Positions 8,643-15,882 of a DNA stretch of 32,374 bases are shown here, one piece after another. The stretch is taken from contig CP070752.1 in the NCBI GenBank assembly GCA_020348625.1, positions 410,558 to 442,931 of the forward strand, read 5' to 3'. Origin of the DNA: Deltaproteobacteria bacterium. Lineage in GTDB: Bacteria; Desulfobacterota; DSM-4660; Desulfatiglandales; B25-G16. A program made the translations under genes and the position numbers. Under the pieces are notes generated by a model. It did no database searches. It saw only the letters and a program-made list of their open reading frames with translations, and was not told the DNA's origin. The number at the start of each line of letters is the position of its first letter. Within the stretch, counting starts at the first letter, position 1.

Positions 8643-8921
8643 ATGTACGCTGGAGAGGTCTTGAAAAGGGTTGATGGCCTGACCTACGACAGGCTCACCT
8701 ACTTTGTCCGTGCGGGGTACGTAAGGCCCCGAAGGATCAAGAGCCAGAGCCTCTACTACAACGATTTTTCTCCTGAAGATGTTGAGTTGATCAAACGCGC
8801 ATGGGAACTCATTTCCAAACACCATTTACGGATAAGAACTGCATTTCAAAGGGCACGGGAGAAAGGCAAAGGCCTGCAGCTCAACCTAGGACTGGAGATA
8901 TCGCCTCAGAATTCGGAATGA
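8643..8921 (+). CDS. Short MerR-type winged helix-turn-helix protein
   Basis: This 92-residue DNA-binding protein has the MerR pattern LTYDRLTYFVRAGYVRPRR (helix-turn-helix and wing start), then SLYYNDFSPEDVELIKRAWELI, which corresponds to the Y-x-F/Y-D-V-x-L-I wing and next helix of the family. Ordinary MerR regulators continue with a long coiled-coil dimer helix and an effector domain; this one stops after about 20 further residues. It may be a stand-alone adaptor or a regulator that dimerises differently. The ribosome-binding site is weak (AAAGG about 8 bp before ATG). It is divergent from the HtrA gene. Confidence 0.7.
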   Translation: MYAGEVLKRVDGLTYDRLTYFVRAGYVRPRRIKSQSLYYNDFSPEDVELIKRAWELISKHHLRIRTAFQRAREKGKGLQLNLGLEISPQNSE

Positions 8922-9192
8922 GAGAGAATTCGAAACAATACCGAAATCGATTATTGCCTTAAACCCCCACAACGGTCTACAGTGCAATAGGCGCGTGCCA
9001 TGAAACCCTTTCTACCGCTCCCAGGCTCACGGGCTTGCCCGCCGAGGCGGATTCGTTCTTTCAGCGACTTGTTTATGTCAGACGACTACCAACACTCAAG
9101 GCGTATCACAGCGGGCAAACGGATCGTTCTGATTGGTTATTTACGTGCCAAGATTGGGGTAGTTTTCGGTTTTGGAAACGGAGGCAACTAGG

Positions 9193-10020
9193 GTGTCGCA
9201 GAGAAGCCTAAGACATTTGCGGTTAACGGAGAGAGACCTGGATTTCCTGGTAGAAACCGCATCTCCCGAAGTGGCAGATAAGGGCCGACTCAAGCAGATC
9301 ATCAGTAACGATGAGGATTTCAGAAGCTCGTTTCTGACCGACGAAAAGGTATTTAAAAAAGTTATGGATGATGACGAGGTTTTCTTGAGAATCTCACCTG
9401 CCTTATTCTTTGAGGTCTTGCTCAGGAAGGCGGCCCAAGATTTAGAAGAAGCGGGCTACACAGTTGAGAGATCGAGCACCATGAAAATCCCTGTATTCGA
9501 CACCAAGGAGGTGGCCGAACTCTTGGCAAATGAGTCCCTCCTGCTTTACCTCGTTGACATGCTCGCATCCTTTACGAAGATCGAGAGTTACGCGATTTCG
9601 ATTAGGGTAAGAAAGGGGGTCTGGAAGAAAATCCGCTTTAATGATCTGGATATCCACAGCCTGATGAGTTTCTGTGAGGCGGTGGAGGAAGAGTACCGGT
9701 TAGGATTCTATAAGAGGATTGCCGATATCTGCCTCTTCATTTTGGGCATCTTTCCCGATTACGCCGAGCGTGACTATCGATACCCCTTTTCGGGGCAACT
9801 CAGGCCTCAAATCCGCGGCAGGTTGAGGATTAGCCCGGAAAACTACGAAGAAGAGGGACGCAGATTCTATAAATTGGCTGCCGAACACCACGCAGCAAGG
9901 GAATTGAGTCTTTCTAGTATTTTCTGGACACTTCACGGGAATTTCCAAAAGGCCAGAAAACCACTGAACTTCATTGCCGACCATTATCTCCCCTATAAAC
10001 GGCAGCGGGTTTTCATCTAG
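9193..10020 (+). CDS. Conserved-looking cytosolic protein, unknown function
   Basis: This 275-residue soluble protein has no recognised domain. It is rich in charged helices, with DLDFLVETASPEVADKGRLK near the start and a mixed region KIESYAISIRVRKGVWKKIR in the middle. The C-terminal part EEEGRRFYKLAAEHHAARE resembles a helical-repeat segment. There is no signal peptide and no membrane segment. The longest frame starts at a TTG (9172), but GTG at 9193 is chosen because a clear GGAGG lies exactly 8 bp upstream (9180-9184). Codon use and length indicate a real gene. About 235 bp separate it from the metallo-hydrolase gene that follows, so it is probably not in a tight operon. Confidence 0.7.
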   Translation: MSQRSLRHLRLTERDLDFLVETASPEVADKGRLKQIISNDEDFRSSFLTDEKVFKKVMDDDEVFLRISPALFFEVLLRKAAQDLEEAGYTVERSSTMKIPVFDTKEVAELLANESLLLYLVDMLASFTKIESYAISIRVRKGVWKKIRFNDLDIHSLMSFCEAVEEEYRLGFYKRIADICLFILGIFPDYAERDYRYPFSGQLRPQIRGRLRISPENYEEEGRRFYKLAAEHHAARELSLSSIFWTLHGNFQKARKPLNFIADHYLPYKRQRVFI

Positions 10021-10085
10021 CCATAGGGCTTGCGGTGAAAAAACAGTGCCACCGGAAGCGGACAAGCCGGCAAAACCTAAGCAAT

Positions 10086-10115
10086 CTCGCTAGGAAACGC
10101 ATGGGCGTTTGCGAG
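10086..10115. other. Hairpin after the unknown-protein gene
   Basis: AAACGC (10095-10100) and GCGTTT (10105-10110) pair around an ATGG loop, and outer CTCGC (10086-10090) pairs with GCGAG (10111-10115) with a four-base bulge. It lies 65 bp after the stop. There is no T-run, so it may be an RNA 3' end or stability structure. Confidence 0.35.
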
Positions 10116-10256
10116 GGCTGCCGTATAGGTTCTATGCTTTGACGTTGCCCGATGAGCTGAATCCGAACCAAAGTTGATAGTAACCCAATGAAGCTGTTGA
10201 CATATCAAAAAGGATTTCCAGGCAAGGCCAAAAACGGCATCTAAGGAGAAGCGAGC

Positions 10257-11024
10257 ATGTCTAGCTATGAGATCTATGCCTTGAAGTATGCGGGCCCCTT
10301 CTTGAGCTCCGGCGCTTTTGTCATGTGGCACAGGGACTGGGAGAAGACCGTGGAGAGGAATTACTATATCTGGTGTGTAAAGGGAATCCGGGACATTGTG
10401 GTTGTCGACACCGGAGTATCACCTGAGTTGGCGAAGCAAAAAAACCTCACAGGATACACAAATCCCACCCAAGTGCTATCCCGAATAAACGTCAACGCGC
10501 ATGAAGTCCGACACGTTATACTAACGCATATACACTGGGACCACGCGAGCGGTGCACCGCTTTTCCCGAATGCCACCTTTTATGTCCAAGAAGAGGAATA
10601 TTATTTTTGGCTAAGGGATCAGATTGCTGCCCGTCCCCCCTTCCACCATCTTTTAGATGAAGCTTCCAAAGAACACCTGGCCTCCCTCGAAGGGACAGAA
10701 CGTCTTGTCCTCCTCAGAGGGGACTGCGAGATTATGCCAGGCATTGAATGTCTTCTTTCTCCGGGGCATACACCAGCACTTCAAACTGTGGCCGTGCATA
10801 CCGAACAGGGTACTGCAATCCTCGGGTCCGACTGTGCCCATGTCTTTCGCAACTACCAAGAGGACTGGCCGAGTTCCCTTATTGTTGATTTGGTCGGATG
10901 GATGCATACGTATGAGAAACTCCGCAATAGAGCCTCTTCCCTCGATCTTATCTTTCCAGGTCATGACGCGCTCATGATGGAGGCCTATCCTCAAGTTGCG
11001 AAAGGTGTAACGAGGCTTGCTTAG
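10257..11024 (+). CDS. Metallo-beta-lactamase-fold hydrolase (AHL-lactonase-like subgroup)
   Basis: This 255-residue zinc hydrolase carries HIHWDH (H91, H93, D95, H96), the dinuclear-zinc signature. The later ligands are the H of LSPGHTPA (near 170), the D of LGSDCAH (near 195) and the H of FPGHD (near 237). VVDTGV near residue 50 matches the strand before the active site. Size and motif order fit the N-acyl-homoserine-lactonase/glyoxalase II-like group, but the fold is used for many substrates and no lactonase activity can be claimed. AAGGAG lies 8 bp before the ATG. There is no signal peptide, so it should be cytosolic. Confidence 0.88.
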   Translation: MSSYEIYALKYAGPFLSSGAFVMWHRDWEKTVERNYYIWCVKGIRDIVVVDTGVSPELAKQKNLTGYTNPTQVLSRINVNAHEVRHVILTHIHWDHASGAPLFPNATFYVQEEEYYFWLRDQIAARPPFHHLLDEASKEHLASLEGTERLVLLRGDCEIMPGIECLLSPGHTPALQTVAVHTEQGTAILGSDCAHVFRNYQEDWPSSLIVDLVGWMHTYEKLRNRASSLDLIFPGHDALMMEAYPQVAKGVTRLA

Positions 11025-11396
11025 GAATCCACTACCCCATGGCTGACTCCTTCCTGGCAGGTATCTCAGTGAAGATTGCCGGGTCGCAGCCCTGAGGCGA
11101 TAAGAAAAAAGCTGTATTAAGCAATTGTAAGTCTCCTTCCAAATTGCTACATTCTCAATGCGGCACTTTGCCGTAGTCATATGAAGGCACTTGTGCTTAC
11201 TGTTGATATCCAGGCACAAGAAACATGGCAAGTGCGAATTGTGCCGCTGGCGGAAAGCAAATAGATCTTTGCACACCCACGGCAAAGGAAAGTGCTCTTC
11301 TGAACGGATTTCTCTGAAAACGCGCAGTATACCTTTAACTCCGCCCACTGATTACGAATAACTGAAAGGGCCCTGCGTTCCGGGGGAATACAGCCC
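11025..11396. other. Intergenic stretch before the radical SAM gene
   Basis: About 370 bp without a convincing gene on either strand. Several frames read on the minus strand here overlap both neighbours and have no family-like features. I see no clear promoter, terminator or structured element. Confidence 0.4.
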
Positions 11397-12725
11397 GTGA
11401 GAGTCGAATTGATAAATCCCAACAACCCCACGAATGCGGCTAACATCCCTTTTCTGCAAAGGGGGCTCCTCTCACGGACTGCGAAGGCCTATTCTCCTCC
11501 TCTTAATCTTTCCATGATTGCGGCATACACTCCACCGAATATTAATGTCTCGATAACCGATGAATGTGTAAGCCCGATTGATTTCGAAAAGGATGTGGAC
11601 TTGGTCGGACTCACAGCTTACACTAATAGTGCATGCCGCGCCTATGAAATCGCAGATGCCTTCCGCAAACGAGGAGTGACGGTTGTCATGGGTGGCGTTC
11701 ATGTATCGAATCTTCCGGGAGAGGCCCTAGAGCACTGCGATGCTGTTGTGGTCGGCGAGGCGGAAGGGGCTTGGGAGCAACTGATGCTCGACTTTTCACG
11801 CAGTCAATTGAAAAGGGTCTATCAAAACAACCACCTTGTCAGTCTCGAAAGCCTTCCAATCCCGAGAAGAGATCTCCTCACTCCCGATGATTACGTTACC
11901 ATCAACACGGTTCAGACCACGCGCGGTTGTCCCCACAACTGCAGCTTCTGCTCGGTAACCCGGTTCAATGGGAGAACCTATAGGTTTCGACCCATTCCAG
12001 AAGTGATTCGGGAGATCGAGAGTCTCCCGTCTCGAAATGTCTTTGTAGTAGATGACAATATAATGAGTAATCGGTTGCGAACCAGAAACCTTTTTGAGGC
12101 CCTGACTCCGCTTGGTCTTCGGTGGGGTAGTCAGTGTACCATAACCATTGCACAAGACCCCGAAATGCTGGAACTGGCGGCGAAAAGCGGGTGTATCGGA
12201 CTGGCCATCGGTTTCGAATCCTTTTGTAAAGAAAGCCTAAAGGGTGCCCATAAGCGCTTCAATAGTCCCGATCAGTACTATAAGGATATCGAAACTATCA
12301 AAAGCTACGGAATTCTCATATGGGGTTCATTTGTCCTTGGATTCGATGAGGATGACGAGGCAAACCTCGAGAAAACGCTGTGGCGTGCAAAGCGATCAAA
12401 GCTTGATTTCGCATGTTTTAATTTTCTGACACCCCTGCCTGGCACGAAAGTATATGAGGCCTTCGAGCGTGATGGTCGCCTGACCAGCAAAAATTGGGCC
12501 GACTATAACATGGCCAATCTCGTCTTTCGCCCTATCCGGGTAACCGACAAGGTATTGAGAGAAAAGGTGAGAAAAGCGTGGCTGGAATTCTATTCCCTAA
12601 AGGCCCTTACCCATCGACTAGGCCTATCATTGGGAAAAATACAGCTGTTCATCTGGCTGGTGAACCTCGCTCTCTGCTTCTATACGCGTAAGAAACTGAA
12701 GTGGAATTGGAAGGCCAGATATTGA
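11397..12725 (+). CDS. B12-binding-domain radical SAM protein
   Basis: This 442-residue enzyme has an N-terminal cobalamin-binding-like Rossmann domain (about residues 1-140, with VVMGGVHVSNLPGEALEHCDAVVVGEAE) and a radical SAM barrel with the cluster motif C178-x3-C182-x2-C185 (TTRGCPHNCSFCS). The VVDDNIMSN and GFESF segments are typical of the BchE/HpnP/HpnJ-like class. These enzymes act on lipids, tetrapyrroles or other metabolites, often as methyltransferases or cyclases. A hydrophobic stretch near the C-terminus (LFIWLVNLALCFYT) suggests membrane association and hence a lipid-like substrate. The start is GTG with GGGGGAA upstream. No partner biosynthetic genes flank it, so the substrate cannot be assigned. 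Confidence 0.88.
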   Translation: MRVELINPNNPTNAANIPFLQRGLLSRTAKAYSPPLNLSMIAAYTPPNINVSITDECVSPIDFEKDVDLVGLTAYTNSACRAYEIADAFRKRGVTVVMGGVHVSNLPGEALEHCDAVVVGEAEGAWEQLMLDFSRSQLKRVYQNNHLVSLESLPIPRRDLLTPDDYVTINTVQTTRGCPHNCSFCSVTRFNGRTYRFRPIPEVIREIESLPSRNVFVVDDNIMSNRLRTRNLFEALTPLGLRWGSQCTITIAQDPEMLELAAKSGCIGLAIGFESFCKESLKGAHKRFNSPDQYYKDIETIKSYGILIWGSFVLGFDEDDEANLEKTLWRAKRSKLDFACFNFLTPLPGTKVYEAFERDGRLTSKNWADYNMANLVFRPIRVTDKVLREKVRKAWLEFYSLKALTHRLGLSLGKIQLFIWLVNLALCFYTRKKLKWNWKARY

Positions 12726-12775
12726 GATCGCAGGCATCTCTTCCGGAACACAAAATCGATCCAAACATCCGCAGC

Positions 12776-13675
12776 CTAACTTCCAGCTTCCTTACCTGCC
12801 CGCACGGTCAGCACAGCCGTATTGCCGGAATGCAATACCTTATCGGTAACACTTCCAAAAACCCACCGGCTAATCCCCGAGCGTCCGTGGGTTGACATGG
12901 CTATGAGGTCTATTTCGTTGGCCTCTGTATAGTCAATAATCTGGTCTGCCGGAGGACCCGAGCCCAAAGCATGGGAGATGCTGAGCCCTTTTTCGAGGGC
13001 CGACTTTCCGATGTCCTCCAGATATGCATTGGCAGCTGCCCTTCTGAACTTCTCTTCTTCCTCATACATCTCAGAAGACATGGCAGCGCCTTCAGTTGCC
13101 AAAACCATTACGTGCTTCACAACCTGGTATAAGATGAGCTCTGCCTCCAATTGCTGAGCCAGCTCCAGTGCCCACGGGAGTGCTGCCTCTCCTACATCAG
13201 AACCGTCCAAGGGGACGAGAATCCTCTTTACGAGCCTGTGCTGGGTACGGGCCTTCTCATCGACCGAAGTCCTGACGAGCAACGCTGGTCTGTTTGTAGC
13301 CCGAAGAACCTTAGCAGCAATGTTTCCTATCTGCCACGGGCCTTTCCTTGAACGACCCCGGCTTGCCATGATTATGAGACTCACATCTTTTTCGTCGGCG
13401 TATCCGATTATTTCACTGGCAGGGCTGCCTACAAGAACCTCACTGTGCACCGCGGGCTCTCCAGCGATACCCCAGCTTTCGAGTTCAGACAACACCTGTC
13501 CTTCTACACGCTCAAGGTAGGACTGATAAAGGTGGTCTTTTTCGTCAAGGCTCGGCTCGGTCACGCTCACTAGAAGCAGTTCCGCGCCAGTCTTGGCAGC
13601 AATTTCCTCCGCATAAGGCAGGGCCATCTCTGCTGCATCGGAACCATCCAAGGGAACCATTATCCTTTCGTACAT
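12776..13675 (-). CDS. Tandem-domain universal stress protein (UspA family)
   Basis: This 299-residue protein has two Usp domains, each starting with I-(M/L)-VPLDGSD (residues 5-12 and about 150-157). The second domain has the ATP-binding motif as STHGRSGISRWVFGS, close to the G-2x-G-9x-G-S pattern. The first has SRGRSRKGPWQIGN, where the final serine is replaced by asparagine, so only the second domain may bind ATP normally. Tandem Usp proteins are common in anaerobic proteobacteria and archaea and respond to starvation or oxygen stress. The ATG is preceded by GGGGAGAGGGGGG. It is convergent with the radical SAM gene. Confidence 0.93.
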   Translation of the reverse strand: MYERIMVPLDGSDAAEMALPYAEEIAAKTGAELLLVSVTEPSLDEKDHLYQSYLERVEGQVLSELESWGIAGEPAVHSEVLVGSPASEIIGYADEKDVSLIIMASRGRSRKGPWQIGNIAAKVLRATNRPALLVRTSVDEKARTQHRLVKRILVPLDGSDVGEAALPWALELAQQLEAELILYQVVKHVMVLATEGAAMSSEMYEEEEKFRRAAANAYLEDIGKSALEKGLSISHALGSGPPADQIIDYTEANEIDLIAMSTHGRSGISRWVFGSVTDKVLHSGNTAVLTVRAGKEAGS

Positions 13676-13698
13676 GAGTACCCCCCTCTCCCCTTACA

Positions 13699-13718
13699 AA
13701 ATCAAGGGATCTTGATTT
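13699..13718. promoter_or_regulatory. Perfect palindrome upstream of the tandem usp gene
   Basis: AAATCAAG and CTTGATTT (8 bp each) flank a GGAT spacer, ending 24 bp before the usp ATG and lying just downstream of its predicted promoter. It could be a repressor operator or a leader hairpin next to the ribosome-binding site. Confidence 0.45.
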
Positions 13719-13743
13719 AAGACTCGGTCACTGTGTGTAGCAA

Positions 13744-13772
13744 ATTTAATCACAAAGCGCCTTCCATTTCAA
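13744..13772 (-). promoter_or_regulatory. Sigma70-type promoter of the tandem usp gene
   Basis: On the minus strand TTGAAA (13772-13767) and TTAAAT (13749-13744) are separated by 17 bp. Transcription would begin near 13737 and run through the 13699-13718 palindrome before the ATG. Confidence 0.45.
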
Positions 13773-13910
13773 GGAGTTTTAGACCAATTCCCTTTTACCT
13801 TTTAGCAGCCTGACTCATATGATATACAATGATATCAACTAGATTCAGCAATTCTTTATAATGCAACATTTGGCAGGTTTACCCGAATTGCCTGCTTCAG
13901 AGGTTGATGC

Positions 13911-14369
13911 ATGAACGCCTTGAAAGGTGAACTCAGACAAATCGGTGTGATACGCTCACCTTACCGCGAGCAAAAGGATGCCCCGTCCCAGGGAAGGCAT
14001 GCCCGTGACGAAAGCACCCTCGAGGTATTTAAGGAGTATGAGTCCGCACTTCGTGATATTGAGCAGTGTTCCCATCTCATCGTTCTTTACTGGCAAGACA
14101 AGGCAAACCGAACCACGCTCCAGACCCGCACCCCTTGGGGGCCTGAGATTCACGGCGTGTTTGCGACGCGTTCACCTAACCGCCCCAATCCCATAGGCTT
14201 ATGCGTAGTCGAACTTCTGGAGCGCAATGGGCCTCTTCTCAAGGTTCGCGGTATGGACGCCATTGATTGCTCGCCCTTGATAGATATTAAGCCCTATTCC
14301 CCACAGCTTGACTCGGTTCACCATGCCCGAATCGGCTGGCACAAGAAGCAAGATCTCAAGCCTGAATAG
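13911..14369 (+). CDS. TrmO-like (UPF0066/TsaA) SAM-dependent tRNA methyltransferase homologue
   Basis: This 152-residue protein contains the UPF0066 core: IGVIRSPY at the start, VFATRSPNRPNPIGL in the middle and DCSPLIDIKPY near the end. In E. coli TrmO the family N6-methylates t6A37 of tRNA. Short stand-alone members without the C-terminal domain, like this one, are frequent in anaerobes and archaea and may act on other substrates. AGAGGT lies 7 bp before ATG. It is followed by rlmH after 32 bp, so the two probably form a small RNA-modification operon. Confidence 0.85.
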   Translation: MNALKGELRQIGVIRSPYREQKDAPSQGRHARDESTLEVFKEYESALRDIEQCSHLIVLYWQDKANRTTLQTRTPWGPEIHGVFATRSPNRPNPIGLCVVELLERNGPLLKVRGMDAIDCSPLIDIKPYSPQLDSVHHARIGWHKKQDLKPE

Positions 14370-14401
14370 CAGGAGCATGAAGAAAAAAACAGAAGCACAT
14401 A

Positions 14402-14875
14402 ATGCCCAAGATCAAGATCATAGTCGTTGATCACACCAGATCGCACTTTCTCAAAGAAGGCGAGGTATTCTATCTGGATCGTCTTCGAAAATACATTCAG
14501 GTGGACTGGGTTGAGGTGAAACCCGTCAAGATTTCTCAAGGAGGGTCGGAACAAAAGATCCTGGCTGTAGAGGGCGAGAGAATAATCCAAAGGCTGGGCC
14601 AACGCGATTATTGGGTGTGCCTTGATCGATCTGGAAACCAATATGACTCAGAAACACTCGCAGCGTGGTTAAACTCATTACTCAATAAGGGGGAACAGTG
14701 GGTGAGCTTCATAATAGGAGGTCCTTTGGGGCTTTCGAAGGATGTCCTCCATCAATCTCGTGAGGTCTTATCTCTTTCTCAATTCACGTTGACCCATGAG
14801 ATGAGCCGCCTGATCCTTCTGGAGCAATTGTACCGGGCTTTTACCATTCTCCGGGGTCAGAAGTATCACAAATGA
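14402..14875 (+). CDS. rlmH: 23S rRNA (pseudouridine-1915-N3)-methyltransferase RlmH
   Basis: This 157-residue SPOUT-class methyltransferase modifies helix 69 of 23S rRNA. Family features are the N-terminal KIKIIVVDHTRSHFLKEGEVFYLDRLRKY, the knot motif FIIGGPLGLSKDVL, and the C-terminal LSLSQFTLTHEMSRLILLEQLYRAFTI followed by RGQKYHK, which is nearly invariant in RlmH. The length is normal. The ribosome-binding site is poor, and a 17-codon frame opening with ATG at 14376 behind GGAG overlaps the start region, so translational coupling is possible. It lies downstream of the TrmO-like gene. Confidence 0.95.
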   Translation: MPKIKIIVVDHTRSHFLKEGEVFYLDRLRKYIQVDWVEVKPVKISQGGSEQKILAVEGERIIQRLGQRDYWVCLDRSGNQYDSETLAAWLNSLLNKGEQWVSFIIGGPLGLSKDVLHQSREVLSLSQFTLTHEMSRLILLEQLYRAFTILRGQKYHK

Positions 14876-14943
14876 TCATTCGGTGACGGGCCCCATTTAA
14901 TATGCGTTCCTAGTTCCGCAAACATCAAATAGTCTGCAGCTAC

Positions 14944-15161
14944 GGGATGCTCATGAGGCCTTTTCTTCTGTGACTGGCGGCCCGCGACGAGCTCGGCCGA
15001 GTCGGAGGCCGCGGTCCTTTTCACGGCGTATCAGTTGGGGAAACCGCAGCCCTGAGCCTGTCGAAGGGAATGCGGAGGGGGTAAGAATCCCCCGTTGATA
15101 GGTCGTAGAAAAGGCCGGGCCGAAAGCCTTGGAACAGAGGTAAAGACCTCATGAGCATCCC
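14944..15161 (+). ncRNA. Structured element, possibly a stand-alone HEARO / IscB-omegaRNA-like RNA
   Basis: This stretch holds no ORF but dense nested pairing: GGCCTTTTCT (14957-14966) with AGAAAAGGCC (15107-15116); GCGGCC with GGCCGC (14977-14982/15007-15012), with CGAC/GTCG inside; TATCA with TGATA (15029-15033/15096-15100). The last helix encloses CCGCA/TGCGG (15044-15048/15071-15075) and GGGGG/CCCCC around a TAAGAAT loop (15077-15093). The single-stranded-looking parts GGTCGTAG and GGCCGAAAGCC resemble what I recall of the HEARO RNA family, the omegaRNAs of IscB/IsrB, which insert after ATGA. CTCATGA occurs at both ends (14950-14956 and 15148-15154). No iscB or isrB gene is present. The structure is directly visible; the family name is from memory and uncertain. 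Confidence 0.5.
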
Positions 15162-15185
15162 ACAGGCTTCTTGGTTGTTTCCGAG

Positions 15186-15225
15186 GCGAGCAATCCTGTG
15201 CTGTTATTAATAACGAGATGCTCGC
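15186..15225. terminator. Inverted repeat after the structured element
   Basis: GCGAGCA (15186-15192) pairs with TGCTCGC (15219-15225); the loop contains the 12-bp palindrome GTTATTAATAAC (15203-15214). It lies in the convergent space between rlmH with the structured element and the single-domain usp gene. It may end transcription from either side, although no T-run follows. Confidence 0.35.
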
Positions 15226-15235
15226 AAGGCTGACT

Positions 15236-15661
15236 CTACCTTACAATCACGCAGGTGCGGTCCGCCCTGTGAGAGACTTTGTTGGAAACGCTGCCCAACA
15301 GAAGGCCTTTGAAACTGCCAAGCCCGCGACTGCCCATGACAATCATATCCACATCGTGCTCCTTCGCATAGGCAACAATTGCTTCAGCCGGATCTCCCTC
15401 CATCACGGTCGCATCGACATGGAGGACACCTTTCTTCCTGGCTTCATCTTGAGCCACGGCAATGATCCGATCTCCCAGGGCCTGCAACTCGATCCTGTCC
15501 GATATCACATACTCACCCATCCCTTCGGGGACTATGGGTAGCTTGTACACATGGAGCAGATGCATAACGGCATCACCTTGTTTTGCCAAATTCGCTGCAA
15601 AATCGATCGCCTTTCGCGCCTGCTCCGACCCGTCAACCGGCACGAGGATTTTTTTGCTCAT
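15236..15661 (-). CDS. Single-domain universal stress protein (UspA family)
   Basis: This 141-residue Usp domain starts MSKKILVPVDGSEQARKA and has the complete ATP-binding motif G-SR-G-LGSFKGLLL-GS near the C-terminus, followed by VSNKVSHRADRTCVIV. The frame can be extended upstream to 15733, but the extension (MTKVSHLPHTNK...) is not Usp-like and AGGAGGGGGG lies just before the ATG at 15661, which is therefore the start. Unlike the tandem Usp at 12776-13675, its nucleotide-binding motif is intact. It is divergent from the MFS carrier gene, with 221 bp between. Confidence 0.93.
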   Translation of the reverse strand: MSKKILVPVDGSEQARKAIDFAANLAKQGDAVMHLLHVYKLPIVPEGMGEYVISDRIELQALGDRIIAVAQDEARKKGVLHVDATVMEGDPAEAIVAYAKEHDVDMIVMGSRGLGSFKGLLLGSVSNKVSHRADRTCVIVR

Positions 15662-15790
15662 CCTTATCCCCCCTCCTGCTCCACCATAGGTATCCGGTTT
15701 ATTAGTATGGGGAAGATGTGATACCTTTGTCAAAGAAAAAGTCCCGACGCGGGCCCTTGCACGGAAATGTCTCAGCGCTGAACAGAGATA

Positions 15791-15819
15791 TTGACACCTC
15801 TAAACCCATGTACTATACG
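15791..15819 (+). promoter_or_regulatory. Sigma70-type promoter of the MFS carrier gene
   Basis: A perfect TTGACA (15791-15796) is followed after 17 bp by TATACG (15814-15819). Transcription would start near 15826, about 57 nt before the ATG. Confidence 0.55.
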
Positions 15820-15841
15820 AGCGGTAATTACTTTGTAGTAC
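15810..15841. promoter_or_regulatory. Operator-like inverted repeat over the MFS promoter
   Basis: GTACTA (15810-15815) and TAGTAC (15836-15841) form an inverted repeat with a 20-bp spacer, overlapping the -10 element and the expected start of transcription. The position fits a repressor site; the regulator is not identifiable. Confidence 0.35.
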
Positions 15842-15882
15842 TTCTTCGAATAATACCAACCTAACCCTTTACTTTACATTGA

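Noticed and set aside
9000..9191. 63-codon frame starting with MKPFLPLPGS
   Set aside because: No ribosome-binding site, arginine- and proline-rich random-looking sequence, and it ends on the start of the better-supported gene at 9193.
14376..14429. 17-codon frame overlapping the rlmH start
   Set aside because: Too short and without repeated regulatory codons. Mentioned only as possible translational coupling.
15082..15110. TTGATAGGTCG inside the structured element as a 23S rRNA fragment
   Set aside because: The likeness to the 3' part of 23S rRNA is only about 10 bases and the surrounding helices differ.
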